Source: Rugosibacter aromaticivorans
GTDB lineage: Bacteria > Pseudomonadota > Gammaproteobacteria > Burkholderiales > Rhodocyclaceae
DNA: 64,000 bases
Assembly (NCBI RefSeq): GCF_000934545.1
Contig: NZ_CP010554.1
Location: 1,364,001 to 1,428,000 of the forward strand
Direction: 5' to 3'
Position numbers and translations under genes: made by a program
Part shown: one piece after another, positions 55,053 through 64,000 of the stretch
Numbering within the stretch: position 1 is the first letter of the stretch
Layout: each line of letters opens with the position of its first letter
Notes under the pieces: model-generated
What the model saw: only the letters and a program-made list of their open reading frames with translations
What the model was told of the DNA's origin: nothing
Databases searched by the model: none

Positions 55053-56597
55053 TTACTTCTTGCCAAACAGGCTGACGTCGGTTGGGTTGATAAGATCGGA
55101 AGCTTTCCAGCCATTGAGATCATATTCATTCAGACAGGTGTCGACGAATCCCTTGAGCTTATCTATTTGGCCCGTTGCGGTAGCGTAACCGAGTGTTTGT
55201 ATCCGGTTATCTTCGTGATTGCCTGCGTAGTTGCGTTCATAAAGTTCATGTCGGCTGCCAAACTCGGTACCAATGGCATCCCAGAGCAACTTTAGAATCT
55301 TTACTCTGTTTTCTGCATTTATGCCATTTGATCCACGAACAAAGCGATCAAGGTAAGGCCTGGTATCGGGGTTAAGAAAATCAGCGGCATGCGACGGTAA
55401 ATAGACAAGCGCGGCGCCGAGGTCTTTTTCGATCAGATCCTTGATCATGGGGTAAGCCATGGGCGCAAAAACACGATAAGCGCTCGCCGCTTCGGCATTG
55501 ACCTGCACAGAATCCTTGCCCCAGGATGTTGGATTGCGTGCCATTGCGTCAGAGAGACTCCAGAACAAGTTGCGCCAGGCCAGCACTTCACCGATACGCC
55601 CCTGCACCCCACGAAACTCGTTGGCCCCCGTTGTTTCTGTGGCTTTGATAAACAAGCCGGTAATGAAATCAAGCTTTACTGCCAGCCGCGTGCATCCATG
55701 AAACAAGGCACGGGACATAAAGCCTGAACCAAAAATAAAGTTATTGACGACATTGATATCGCGATAGGCAAAAACGTTTTCCCAGGGCACGAGCACCTTA
55801 TCAAGTACGAGGACTGAATCGTTTTCGTCCATACGGCTGGATAGTGGGTAGTCGAAAGGTGAGCCCATGACCGCTGCGGCATATTCGTATGAGGTGCGGC
55901 AGATAATCTTCAGGCCAGGCGAATTCATTGGCAGGGTGAAAATCAAAGCAAAGCGAGGATCTTTGACTGGAACACCATATAAGCCAACAAAATTCTGGTG
56001 CGTTAGCGCTGAGTTGGTGGCAACGACTTTCGCGCCTGAAACGATAATGCCAGCATCGGTTTCCCGCTCCACATGAACGCAGATGTCTTCTATTTCAGAT
56101 GAGCCTTTATTGCGGTCAATCGGCGGGTTGACAATGGCATGATTCCAGTAAAACAGGTTTTCTTGGGTTTTTTTGTACCAGGCCCGGGCGTTGCCTTCGT
56201 ATTCACCAAAAAACTCGGGAATGGCACCCATTGAAGCAATAAAGCTGGCTTTATAATCAGGCGCCCGACCTTGCCATCCATAGCCGATGCGCTGCCATGC
56301 GGCAATAGCGTCGCGAGATTTAACAAGGTCTTCTGTATTGCGGGGGGCTTTGAAAAAAGGTTGGGTAAAGCCACCGCTGCCAGTGTCCGTCGGTACTGCC
56401 AATTGACTATTTTGGGCCGGATCATGCATCGCGTCATACAGGCGCGCAGTCATGCGTGCTGAATTACGAAATGCCGGATGGGCTGTTACATCTTTGACTC
56501 GTTCGCCAAAAATATATACTTCGCGCCCATCGCGCAGGCTTTCCAGATATTCATCACCTGTCATTGGGCGGGTAACGGTGGCTTCTTTTTGCGTCAT
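55053..56597 (-). CDS. HpaB-family FADH2-dependent aromatic monooxygenase
   Basis: A 514-residue protein of the 4-hydroxyphenylacetate 3-monooxygenase large-component family. It shows [20 protein letters not shown] at the N-terminus, [13 protein letters not shown] with the flavin/substrate His, and [20 protein letters not shown]. The Cys/His iron-sulfur ligand pattern of 4-hydroxybutyryl-CoA dehydratase was not recognised, so hydroxylation is the likelier chemistry. Such enzymes need a separate flavin reductase (HpaC), not found here. The substrate could be a phenol or hydroxylated aromatic acid. GGAGAAATAG precedes the ATG. Confidence 0.82.
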   Translation of the reverse strand: MTQKEATVTRPMTGDEYLESLRDGREVYIFGERVKDVTAHPAFRNSARMTARLYDAMHDPAQNSQLAVPTDTGSGGFTQPFFKAPRNTEDLVKSRDAIAAWQRIGYGWQGRAPDYKASFIASMGAIPEFFGEYEGNARAWYKKTQENLFYWNHAIVNPPIDRNKGSSEIEDICVHVERETDAGIIVSGAKVVATNSALTHQNFVGLYGVPVKDPRFALIFTLPMNSPGLKIICRTSYEYAAAVMGSPFDYPLSSRMDENDSVLVLDKVLVPWENVFAYRDINVVNNFIFGSGFMSRALFHGCTRLAVKLDFITGLFIKATETTGANEFRGVQGRIGEVLAWRNLFWSLSDAMARNPTSWGKDSVQVNAEAASAYRVFAPMAYPMIKDLIEKDLGAALVYLPSHAADFLNPDTRPYLDRFVRGSNGINAENRVKILKLLWDAIGTEFGSRHELYERNYAGNHEDNRIQTLGYATATGQIDKLKGFVDTCLNEYDLNGWKASDLINPTDVSLFGKK

Positions 56598-56674
56598 CTA
56601 TTTCTCCATAGGGCTAAAAACAGTTGCCTGTTGTCAAGCTTTACAGCGCCAGACGACAGATCAACGTGAGCGGT

Positions 56675-57100
56675 TTAGGCGTGCAGCTTCACGAGGTGGT
56701 CAATACCCGTGTTGTAGAGCCCTTCAATCATGCTCACTACTTCGGCTTCGGGGGCGCCAACGACAATAAAAGTCGATGACCAACTCATGGTGCAACGATT
56801 GTTGCCAAGGTCACGCACTGCCAGCTCGCCAACGTAATCCTTGAGTGGGACCGGCGCTTCGACGATAGCGTAGCGCTGGATACGCGCCGTGTCATCGAGT
56901 GATTCGAGGCGCTCGCGAAAAACGGCATCACCTTGTTTAAGGGTGCGAATTGAGCCGATGGTGTTATCGGCCTGGCCAACCAATTCGAACATGGGTAAAA
57001 AGCGCGTAATGCCAGCAAAATCACGCACGGTTGACCACACGGCAGTGGCTGGTGCGGCAATTTCACGGGTGACATGGACGGTGGTTTTTTTATCGCTCAA
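56675..57100 (-). CDS. SRPBCC-family (polyketide cyclase/START-like) protein
   Basis: A 141-residue helix-grip protein. The N-terminus is VHVTREIAAPATAVWSTVRD, followed by GSIRTLKQGDAVFRERLESL and the C-terminal long helix VSMIEGLYNTGIDHLVKLHA. Proteins of this fold bind hydrophobic ligands. It lies 77 bp before the hpaB-type gene on the same strand and may bind its substrate or product, but the role is unknown. Confidence 0.75.
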   Translation of the reverse strand: MSDKKTTVHVTREIAAPATAVWSTVRDFAGITRFLPMFELVGQADNTIGSIRTLKQGDAVFRERLESLDDTARIQRYAIVEAPVPLKDYVGELAVRDLGNNRCTMSWSSTFIVVGAPEAEVVSMIEGLYNTGIDHLVKLHA

Positions 57101-57139
57101 GGCATCTTCTCCTCTGTATTTCCAGTTGTGAATAATGCG

Positions 57140-57178
57140 GCAGGTAGCCCTGAAAAGGAATCTTCCAGAGCTACCTGC
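57140..57178. terminator. Inverted repeat between GST and SRPBCC genes
   Basis: GCAGGTAGC (57140-57148) and GCTACCTGC (57170-57178) form a 9 bp stem with a 21-base loop that contains further partial pairing. On the plus strand it is followed by TGATTTTTCT; on the coding (minus) strand it lacks a U-run. It could be a partial terminator or processing site. Confidence 0.5.
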
Positions 57179-57222
57179 TGATTTTTCTACTACCTTGTGA
57201 CTATGCTGCTTTTAGTTATGCA

Positions 57223-57840
57223 TCAAGCGGAAGGAATCAGACCTTCTGCCTTGAGCGCTGCCTGCACAGCGGGACGCATGAAGATGCGGCCGTGGTATTC
57301 CTTGAGTACAGGCCATTTGCCAATATCCAGATTGACATACTGGCCCCAGCCGAGGATCGTGAACAAATAAGCATCGGCAATGGTGAAGTGATCCCCGACG
57401 AGAAACTGCTTGCCGGTGAGTTGTTTGGCGATGTATTCCAGACGGCGATTCAACGCCTCGCTTGAGGCGTTTTTCCAGTCGTCGGATGCTGTGGGATTAA
57501 AGAGTGGCGAGAAGCTTTTGTGTAATTCCGTGCCTAGAAAAGTCAGCCATTCCTGCAGGCGATAGCGTTCCATCGTACCGTTGGCGGGCGCCAGTTTTTT
57601 CTCCGGCACACGGTCAGCGAGGTATTGGTTGATTGCCGGGCCTTCGGTGAGTAGTTGGCCATCATCCAGCAACAGTGCGGGAACATAACCTTTGGCATTG
57701 ATCTGATTAAAGTCTTTGCCAGTGCCGGTCTGTTTTCCACCACGAAGATCAACGGTTTCTGATTCGTAGGTAAAGCCACCTTCTTCGAGCACAATGTGCG
57801 GTGCTAGTGAGCAGGCGCCAGGGGCGTAATACAGTTTCAT
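57223..57840 (-). CDS. Beta-class glutathione S-transferase, BphK-like
   Basis: A 205-residue GST with the catalytic Cys10 in YYAPGACSLAPHIVLEE, the glutathione-binding TEGPAINQYLADRVPEKKL and the helical domain ELHKSFSPLFNPTASDDW. Motif by motif it resembles BphK from biphenyl and PAH degradation clusters, which dehalogenates or detoxifies pathway intermediates. It lies in a minus-strand run with the porin, SRPBCC and HpaB-type genes. Confidence 0.9.
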   Translation of the reverse strand: MKLYYAPGACSLAPHIVLEEGGFTYESETVDLRGGKQTGTGKDFNQINAKGYVPALLLDDGQLLTEGPAINQYLADRVPEKKLAPANGTMERYRLQEWLTFLGTELHKSFSPLFNPTASDDWKNASSEALNRRLEYIAKQLTGKQFLVGDHFTIADAYLFTILGWGQYVNLDIGKWPVLKEYHGRIFMRPAVQAALKAEGLIPSA

Positions 57841-57963
57841 GATGCGTTCTCTCCTGTGTAATATGAGTTAAAGCGAGGTTTTCAACGGGACAAACCTGCA
57901 CATTCTGCAGAGCCAATTGAAGGTTTTATTCTATATCTTATTCCCGTGCCGAGACATTTCTTA

Positions 57964-59283
57964 TTACAAATGCCAACTCCAGGCAGCACTCAAGGTGTTG
58001 ACGTACGGTGTTACTGACTCCGTAGCACCAGGGAATAACGCCGAAGGCCCTTGATACGTGCCTTTGATAAATCGTGAGGCCGCCATATGAAATTCGTCAC
58101 CTTGATCTGTTTTCCAGCTAAAACCCAGACTTGCTTGACGCAGAGGGTTAGGTGTCAGGAGGCTCAAGCTTACTGCGTTAAGGTCATTGTCGTTGGGACG
58201 TTGGCCGTAGGCAAAGCCTCCGCGTAAAGTAAGTTTAGGAGATGCCGCATAGGCTATACCCAGTTTGTAGTTCGTTTGGTTGCGTCGCCAGCCAAAGCCG
58301 CTACCCGAAGTGCTGCCTAATGGATTAGCTACCGGGTTGTTCAGCGTATTCAAGAGGCTGTTGCCAAGGGCTTTGACATCGCCAAAATTGATGCGCTGCA
58401 CATCAAAGGCAACTAGCACGCCTGCCACAGGCTTGATCGCAACTCCGAGGCTGTAATTCGACGGAATGTCGAAACTGCCTTCCGCAAATAAACCTTTGTA
58501 TTTATCAAAATCCTGCATGTAAATTTTGCTTGAATAGGCGGCTCCCAGGTTTAGCCACGAGTTGATCTCGCCATACCAGCCAATGCGTACGCCGCCGCCA
58601 AAGGCATAGTCAAAGCCCCGATTGGTGACTTTGTCCGGGTAGAGCGAGGTGGGAGCGAAAGCCTGCAGTCCAAAAGATTTGAAACGTTCCAAGGTGAGAA
58701 GCGGCGAGATGCCAATACTATATCCGGGTGCGATCTTCCACGCGGCTGTTGGGGCGACAATAAGTTGCGCCAGATCAAAGCCGGCTTCATAGCAGCCACC
58801 AAAAAAATTACCTGGCGTAGCACCGCATTGCGCTGGATTATTGTTGGTATTGGGAACACCCGTTGAATCGTTATATTCGCTGTTGAGCCCGCCATTGGCG
58901 TAAACAGTCACACCGAGCGATAACTGATCATTCATCCGGTGAGCATAGGCAAACTCGGGGATGAGAAACAAAGAATTTTTGCTGTCCGATGAAAAATCAA
59001 AGGGGGTGCCGGAACCAGTGCGTTCGACTTTGCGATGCGGATTGAATAGTTCAGCACCTGCTTCGAAACGGTCACTGACTGCGCTGAGTTTTGCCGGGTT
59101 GGAAGAGCCAGCAAATGCATCTTCAGCGACGGCAGTGACTGCGCCTGCCATTTGTCGCGCTATGGGCCCATAGCCCAAAGAAAAATAGCCGCCTCCTGCC
59201 ACTGCCGCATGAGTGACCAAAAGCGAAAAAAGCGCGAAAAAAATCCGCGCTATATGAAAAATAGCGTTGGTGTTGGTTTGCAT
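57964..59283 (-). CDS. FadL/TodX-family outer-membrane hydrocarbon transporter
   Basis: A 439-residue outer-membrane protein that lets hydrophobic aromatics or fatty acids pass into the periplasm. It has a signal peptide (ending THAAVAGG), then the family N-terminus YFSLGYGPIARQMAGAVTAV and DAFAGSSNPAKLSAV. A 14-strand barrel with alternating residues and a C-terminal aromatic (SAAWSWHL) follow. It resembles TbuX/TodX/XylN of toluene pathways. It is the first gene of the second minus-strand run; no sigma-54 promoter was found in the 220 bp upstream, which holds a small GC hairpin (59380-59398). Confidence 0.88.
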   Translation of the reverse strand: MQTNTNAIFHIARIFFALFSLLVTHAAVAGGGYFSLGYGPIARQMAGAVTAVAEDAFAGSSNPAKLSAVSDRFEAGAELFNPHRKVERTGSGTPFDFSSDSKNSLFLIPEFAYAHRMNDQLSLGVTVYANGGLNSEYNDSTGVPNTNNNPAQCGATPGNFFGGCYEAGFDLAQLIVAPTAAWKIAPGYSIGISPLLTLERFKSFGLQAFAPTSLYPDKVTNRGFDYAFGGGVRIGWYGEINSWLNLGAAYSSKIYMQDFDKYKGLFAEGSFDIPSNYSLGVAIKPVAGVLVAFDVQRINFGDVKALGNSLLNTLNNPVANPLGSTSGSGFGWRRNQTNYKLGIAYAASPKLTLRGGFAYGQRPNDNDLNAVSLSLLTPNPLRQASLGFSWKTDQGDEFHMAASRFIKGTYQGPSALFPGATESVTPYVNTLSAAWSWHL

Positions 59284-59503
59284 CTGGTTCCTCCTCTTTT
59301 AGGGTATGACAAAAAAAATAGCGTTGTTTGAATTTGTTTTTATGTAAGTGTAAGTTAAATAAATCAAACGCTGCGAAATGGCGGCTAAATGCGCCGCCTC
59401 TTGGCATCTTTTGAATTTAAAAAACCAGAAACCGTAATGATTTGTGCCGTGCAACGCTTATCTATGTCGAGCATTATGTTTTCCCTCTGAAGTCTCGCCG
59501 AAT

Positions 59504-60112
59504 TCATGCACGGAGAAAGGGATTCGTCAGTAGATCTCTAGGTGTATCAATATCCGTAAGAACCCCTTGGTCATTGCAGGCGATCAACTCAATAGCGGCC
59601 GCATGCCGGTGCAGTATGTCGTGGGCACCGGCGGCGTTGCCATGTAGCGCGCGTAATGCCGTGCCAAAAGATGCAGAAAACCCGACTGGATGGCCGCGCA
59701 TACCCTGATAAACCGGGGCGGCAATGGGGCTGCCATTTTTTAGTGCAGCCAGCACTCGGGTAATTGTCGCAGGCTGGATGAAGGGCATATCCGCTAGCGC
59801 GATGAGCCAGCCTTGGGCATCGTTGGCAGCGGCAATACCGGCGGCGATGCTCAGACCCATGCCGCCATTCGTCTGGGCAAGTGTGACGGTTTGTATGCCC
59901 TGCGCCGCAAGTTGTTTGATCAGGCTGTGCTGGTCTGGCCGCACCACGGCGATGGTTTTGGGCAACACGCGCTGGAGAGTGGCGGCGCTGATACAAGCCA
60001 TGGGTGCCATGGAGAGACCAGAGGCGAGCGGATGCATCAGCTTGTCGGCACCAAATCGTTGCGAGCGGCCAGCGGCGAGCAGAATGCCGCAGTAATCGGC
60101 CGTGCCGCTCAT
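59504..60112 (-). CDS. mocA: MobA-like nucleotidyltransferase (MocA type)
   Basis: A 202-residue NTP transferase with the N-terminal signature GILLAAGRSQRFGADKLMHP and the metal-binding LIALADMPFIQPATI. MocA adds CMP to molybdopterin to make the cytosine dinucleotide cofactor used by molybdenum hydroxylases. It overlaps xdhC by 4 bp and belongs to the ior-type operon, so the neighbouring enzyme is its probable client. Confidence 0.82.
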   Translation of the reverse strand: MSGTADYCGILLAAGRSQRFGADKLMHPLASGLSMAPMACISAATLQRVLPKTIAVVRPDQHSLIKQLAAQGIQTVTLAQTNGGMGLSIAAGIAAANDAQGWLIALADMPFIQPATITRVLAALKNGSPIAAPVYQGMRGHPVGFSASFGTALRALHGNAAGAHDILHRHAAAIELIACNDQGVLTDIDTPRDLLTNPFLRA

Positions 60113-61116
60113 GGTGTTGAGCAGGTTTCTCCGATGACCGTGAGTGGCTTGTGGCCGGTGTTTTGGGATGGCACACCGTGCCTGACGGCGGTCATCTCAG
60201 CCAGAATCGACACAGCAATTTCGGCTGGCGTGCGGCTGCCGATGCGCAGACCTACCGGTCCGTGCAGCCGATCCAGTTCTTCCTGACTGAGATCAAAGTA
60301 CTGGCGCAGACGTTCCTTGCGCTTGGCCGTGTTGGCGCGCGAACCGAGTGCGCCGACGTAAAACGCTGGCGACTTGAGCGCTTCAAGCAGTGCCATGTCG
60401 TCGAGTTTGGGGTCATGCGTGAGGGCAACAATCGCGGTGCGTGCATCGGCGTTGAGCGCGAGCACGGCATCGTCGGGCATGTCGGCGATCAGGTGCGCGC
60501 CCGTCACTTGCCATGCGGCGCGATATTCCTCGCGTGGGTCGCACACGGTGACCGCATAATCGAGTGCTTGCGCCATGGAAGCGAGATAGTTGGAGATTTG
60601 CCCGGCGCCTATGATCAGCAGCCGCAGTTGCGGGCCGTGAATGGTAGTCAGACGCTGGCCATCCCAGGCTAGCGCGTTCCTGGCTGTTGCGTCGGTCAGA
60701 GTGACCTGACCGCTGGCTAGATCAAGCGTGCGTGCGGTTATGTGGCCTGTTTGAGTGCGCTGCAGTAGGTGTTGCATCTGCTTAATGTCCGGTGCGGTTT
60801 CAATCACCAGACGCAGCATACCGCCGCAAGGCAGGCCGAAGCGTGCGGCTTCCTCGCGCGTTACGCCGTAGCTGACGACATCCACTGGGCGATTGTTCGT
60901 CAAGTTGCCGTCACGCATGCGCTGCACCAGATCATCCTCAATGCAGCCGCCGGAGACCGAACCGGTGAGCACGCCGTCATCGCGTACCAGCGCCCAGGCA
61001 CCGGGCGGACGTGGTGCCGAACCCCAGGTTTCGGCGACGGTGACCAGTATCACGCGATGACCAGTCTCGAGCCAGGCAATGGCGGTACGCAAAACCTGCA
61101 AATCGGCGCTGTCCAT
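60109..61116 (-). CDS. XdhC/CoxI-family molybdenum cofactor maturation protein
   Basis: A 335-residue protein. The XdhC/CoxI domain is about 10-75 (VTVAETWGSAPRPPGAWALV, GSVSGGCIEDDLV). The C-terminal Rossmann domain is about 150-310 (LLIIGAGQISNYLASMAQAL, ALGSRANTAKRKERL). XdhC binds molybdenum cofactor and delivers it, sulfurated, to xanthine-dehydrogenase-type enzymes. ATG at 61116 (MDSADLQVLRTA) was chosen because the upstream ORF extension covers the iorB 3' end and is unrelated. Confidence 0.88.
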   Translation of the reverse strand: MDSADLQVLRTAIAWLETGHRVILVTVAETWGSAPRPPGAWALVRDDGVLTGSVSGGCIEDDLVQRMRDGNLTNNRPVDVVSYGVTREEAARFGLPCGGMLRLVIETAPDIKQMQHLLQRTQTGHITARTLDLASGQVTLTDATARNALAWDGQRLTTIHGPQLRLLIIGAGQISNYLASMAQALDYAVTVCDPREEYRAAWQVTGAHLIADMPDDAVLALNADARTAIVALTHDPKLDDMALLEALKSPAFYVGALGSRANTAKRKERLRQYFDLSQEELDRLHGPVGLRIGSRTPAEIAVSILAEMTAVRHGVPSQNTGHKPLTVIGETCSTP

Positions 61117-61126
61117 TGAGCAATCG

Positions 61127-63331
61127 CTACGCCGATTTTGCTGCGTCCAGCTTGAACGGCAATTGCCGCAGACGCTCGCCGGTCGCAGCGAACAGGGCGT
61201 TTGCCACGGCAGGCGCGACAACTGGCGTACCTGGCTCGCCGACACCTGAGGGTGGCTCTGCCGAAGGCATAATGTGCACTTCAATGTGGGGCATTTCGTT
61301 GATGCGTAACACCGGATAATCGGTGAAGTTTGATTGTTCGACCTGCCCTTCATTCAACGTGATTTCGCCATGTAGCGCGGCGCTGAGGCCGAAGCCGATG
61401 CCGCCTTCCATTTGCGCGCGCACCACATCCGGATTGACGGCGATACCGCAATCGACAGCACAGACGACGCGATCCACCTTGAAGCTGCCGTCCGGTTTGA
61501 CAGTGACTTCGGCTACATTGGCAACAAAACTGTTAAACGATTCATGCAGGGCAAAGCCCCGGCCGCGCTTTTCACCAGGCTTGCCGGGTGCCAGTGGTTT
61601 ATCCCAGCCGCTGGCGCGCATCGCCAGATCGATGACGCCAAGGTGGCGCGGATGCTCGGTGAGCAATTTGCGGCGGAATGCTATCGGGTCTTTTTGGGCC
61701 GCGTGCGCCAACTCATCCATAAAGGACTCGATCGCAAACGCGGAATGCGTCGAGCCGACAGAGCGCCACCACAGCACCGGCACGCCGAGTTTTGGCGAGT
61801 GGAGATCAACGTTAAGATTGGTTGTCGCATAAGGCAGATTGACCGCGCCTTCTACCGAGCTCATGTCGATACCATCTTTCACAAAGCCTTCGAGCGCTGT
61901 CCCGACAAGAATCGATTGACCGACGATGCGTTGCTTCCAGGCAACGAGATTACCTTCGGCATCCAGTCCGGCCGTGATCCGGTGCATGAACTGTGGCCGG
62001 TAGGAGCCGGCGCGCATGTCATCTTCGCGGGTCCATACCAGCTTAACCAAGACGGGTTTGCCGGGTTTGAAAATGGCTTTGGCGATCTGTGCCGCTTCAA
62101 GTGGATAGTCGGACTGGGTGCTGGAGCGACGGCCAAAACTGCCGCCTGCATACAGCATATTGATCTTGACCTGTTCCGGCTTCAAGCCCAGGGCGGCGGC
62201 AATCTTGGACTGGTCGGTACTTTGGGATTGCTCGCCGTTCCATACTTCGCAACCCTCGGTATCGAGTCGGATGGCACAATTCATCGGCTCCATCGTGGCG
62301 TGTGCGAGATAAGGCAGACTAAAGTCAGCCGATAGCTGCGTGTGGGCTGCTGCCAGCGCCGTATCAGCAGCGCCGACTTTTCGCGCGGTGGCTCCCGGTA
62401 CGTCAAGCAGTGCGCGGTACTGGCTGGTAATCTCTGCCGAGCTTAAGCGGAATGCTGCGGATTCATCCCAGACGACGACAAGCGCATCGCGGCCTTTTTT
62501 CGCCGACCAGAAGTCTTTGCCCAACACGGCAACTCCGGTTGGAATTTCGACGACATCAACGACACCCTTGACGGCCTTGGCACGCGCTGCGTCAAAACTC
62601 TTTACCTTGGCACCAAAGCGCGGCGGATGAGCCACCACGGCGGTGAGCATGCCAGGCAGATGAATATCCTGCGTGTAAATTGCGCTGCCATTGATTTTGG
62701 CTTTGCTGTCCATGCGCGCAACGTGTTTGCCGATATACACAAAATCCTTTGGCTCTTTCAGCTTGACTTCCTGCGGCACGGATAATTGCGCGGCCGCTTC
62801 AACCAGTTCGCCAAAGCGCGCTTTGCGACCAGAAGCGAGATGAGATACCACGCCCTGATGAATTGAGATGGATTCTGGCGCTACCTGCCAGCGCTGTGCG
62901 GCGGCACTGACCAGCATGGCACGTACTGCTGCTCCCGCTTGCCGCATTTGCATAAAGGAATTGGCAATTGACGTGCTGCCCCCGGTGGCTTGCATGGGGC
63001 CGAAGAGCAAATTGTTGTATCGCTTGGCGTCGGCGGGCGCTGCTTCAACACGCATCTGGGACCAGGCCGCATCGAGCTCTTCAGCCACGAGCGTGGGTAG
63101 ACCGGTGTAGGTGCCTTGTCCCATTTCCAGATGCTTGGCAATGACAGTGACGCTGTCATCCGTGCCGATACGCACAAAGGCGTTAGGCGCTAGGGGTATA
63201 GACGAGGTTGCCGGTGATGCAGCTGCCTTGCCACGGCTTGATGCAGCGAGGCCGACCGGCAAATAAAAGGCGAGGGTGAGTCCCGCGCCGGCTTTGAAAA
63301 ACTCACGACGACTTGCGCTGTCTACGCTCAT
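61127..63331 (-). CDS. iorB: Molybdenum hydroxylase large subunit, isoquinoline 1-oxidoreductase beta type
   Basis: A 734-residue molybdopterin-binding subunit. It has a Tat signal ([20 protein letters not shown]), so it is exported folded to the periplasm. Cofactor-binding segments include [20 protein letters not shown] and [20 protein letters not shown]. The C-terminal [20 protein letters not shown] carries the catalytic Glu. IorB-type enzymes oxidise aldehydes or N-heterocycles with a membrane or cytochrome acceptor. The true substrate cannot be told from sequence. A degenerate repeat copy lies at 62358-62384. Confidence 0.88.
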   Translation of the reverse strand: MSVDSASRREFFKAGAGLTLAFYLPVGLAASSRGKAAASPATSSIPLAPNAFVRIGTDDSVTVIAKHLEMGQGTYTGLPTLVAEELDAAWSQMRVEAAPADAKRYNNLLFGPMQATGGSTSIANSFMQMRQAGAAVRAMLVSAAAQRWQVAPESISIHQGVVSHLASGRKARFGELVEAAAQLSVPQEVKLKEPKDFVYIGKHVARMDSKAKINGSAIYTQDIHLPGMLTAVVAHPPRFGAKVKSFDAARAKAVKGVVDVVEIPTGVAVLGKDFWSAKKGRDALVVVWDESAAFRLSSAEITSQYRALLDVPGATARKVGAADTALAAAHTQLSADFSLPYLAHATMEPMNCAIRLDTEGCEVWNGEQSQSTDQSKIAAALGLKPEQVKINMLYAGGSFGRRSSTQSDYPLEAAQIAKAIFKPGKPVLVKLVWTREDDMRAGSYRPQFMHRITAGLDAEGNLVAWKQRIVGQSILVGTALEGFVKDGIDMSSVEGAVNLPYATTNLNVDLHSPKLGVPVLWWRSVGSTHSAFAIESFMDELAHAAQKDPIAFRRKLLTEHPRHLGVIDLAMRASGWDKPLAPGKPGEKRGRGFALHESFNSFVANVAEVTVKPDGSFKVDRVVCAVDCGIAVNPDVVRAQMEGGIGFGLSAALHGEITLNEGQVEQSNFTDYPVLRINEMPHIEVHIMPSAEPPSGVGEPGTPVVAPAVANALFAATGERLRQLPFKLDAAKSA

Positions 63332-63343
63332 GACTCAACTCCT

Positions 63344-63814
63344 TTAAGCCAGAGTCCGTGAGGCGTCGTGAATCGCCGCGCGGATACGGTGGTAGGTGGC
63401 GCAGCGGCAGATATTGCCTGCCATTGCCGTGTCGATATCAGCATCGGTCGGTTTGGGATTACTGGTGAGCAATGCAACAGCCGACATGATTTGTCCGGAC
63501 TGGCAGTAACCGCATTGCACGACATCCAGTTTTTCCCAAGCGGCTTGCACGGCACGGGCTGCCTTGTTACCGGTTTTTGCCGTGGGCAAACCCTCAATGG
63601 TCGTGACGCGCTGGCCAACGGCCGCGGAAACCGGTGTAACGCAGGAACGAGTTGGCGCGCCATTGAGCAACACGGTGCACGCGCCGCAGGCCGCAATGCC
63701 ACATCCATATTTGGTGCCAGTGAGTTGGAGCGTATCGCGCAAAGCCCACAGCAAAGGGATATCGGGTTCCACATCGAGCTTGTGATTTTGCCCGTTGATG
63801 TTCAAGGTCGGCAT
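63344..63814 (-). CDS. iorA: Molybdenum hydroxylase 2Fe-2S small subunit, IorA type
   Basis: A 156-residue electron-transfer subunit with two 2Fe-2S clusters. The plant-type set is Cys38, Cys43, Cys46 ([15 protein letters not shown]) and Cys58. The second set is in [11 protein letters not shown] and [11 protein letters not shown]. It lacks its own Tat signal and would be co-exported with IorB. CAGGGAGAT precedes the ATG. It is the first gene of the iorA-iorB-xdhC-mocA run; the 186 bp beyond it to the window end holds only a presumptive promoter and a 12 bp palindrome at 63905-63916. Confidence 0.9.
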   Translation of the reverse strand: MPTLNINGQNHKLDVEPDIPLLWALRDTLQLTGTKYGCGIAACGACTVLLNGAPTRSCVTPVSAAVGQRVTTIEGLPTAKTGNKAARAVQAAWEKLDVVQCGYCQSGQIMSAVALLTSNPKPTDADIDTAMAGNICRCATYHRIRAAIHDASRTLA

Positions 63815-64000
63815 AGTGATCTCCCTGTATTGAAAGACTGAGAAACAGCGTAATGGTCTAATTATTATCTTAATCCAAGCCGATTACAAAAGTCTTGCAA
63901 AGACATGGCATGCCATAGGCAAAAAATTTTCTGCTAGTTTGCATTCTCGCCAAAACAAGACGGCGATAACACCAGAAACTGTTAGAATTCGCGTTGCGGC

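Noticed and set aside
55053..56597. 4-hydroxybutyryl-CoA dehydratase (AbfD) as the identity of this gene
   Set aside because: The iron-sulfur ligand pattern expected for AbfD was not recognised and the [11 protein letters not shown] motif fits HpaB-type monooxygenases.
63906..63921. Sigma-54-like sequence TGGCATGCCATAGGCA near the window end
   Set aside because: GG-GC spacing is right but the -12 part (AGGC) is poor, it overlaps a plain palindrome and no gene follows within the window.

Overview
The window reads as chromosome of a betaproteobacterium that degrades aromatic compounds. The basis is gene order and family resemblance: rseP-bamA-skp-lpxD-fabZ-lpxA-lpxB-rnhB, a divergent ppsR/ppsA pair, thrS-infC-rpmI-rplT-pheS-pheT-ihfA followed by a MerR gene and tRNA-Pro, and a benzene/toluene-type monooxygenase set. 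The lineage (perhaps Rhodocyclales or Nitrosomonadales) is inferred; no rRNA is present to confirm it.

Layout. 1-7.2 kb: outer-membrane assembly and lipid A genes, tightly coupled on the + strand. 7.2-16.4 kb: RNA methyltransferase, gamma-glutamyltransferase, PEP synthase with its regulator, NfeD/SPFH membrane pair, TsaB, RimI and a family-4-type uracil-DNA glycosylase. 16.5-24.8 kb: a GlrK/QseG/GlrR (QseEGF) envelope-stress operon, followed by a promoter with two TGTC-N10-GACA GlrR boxes, an IHF-like site and a sigma-54 -24/-12 element. This promoter reads into glycine-zipper lipoprotein, glycine-rich secreted, bactofilin, LemA and TPM-domain genes. 24.9-33.5 kb: LplT, alanine racemase, RadA, two toxin-antitoxin modules and an FtsX-like permease. 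33.8-41.4 kb: the translation/IHF operon, including an infC gene with an AUC start, then tRNA-Pro(GGG).

41.5-59.3 kb is the accessory aromatic region. On the minus strand lie a full phenol hydroxylase (dmpKLMNOP type), a toluene/benzene monooxygenase (tmoABCDE type) without its own reductase, and a zinc alcohol dehydrogenase. They appear to form one long operon behind a sigma-54 promoter, facing a divergent XylR/DmpR-family activator whose sensor residues match phenol sensors. One reductase (DmpP type) probably serves both diiron enzymes. Nearby are an epoxide-hydrolase-like gene, a decayed MFS transporter, and a second minus-strand set: FadL/TodX porin, BphK-like glutathione transferase, SRPBCC protein and HpaB-type flavin monooxygenase. 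59.5-63.8 kb holds an IorAB-type molybdenum hydroxylase with XdhC and MocA maturation genes.

Two things stand out beyond the genes. First, a dispersed motif with core AGCGCCGACTTTT recurs about eight times on both strands, with exact matches of 20-24 bp, both inside genes and between convergent genes. It behaves like an uptake-sequence-type or other genome-wide signal. Second, there is an intact GlrR/IHF/sigma-54 promoter beside its own regulator genes. Counts and alignments were made by eye; no database search was run.
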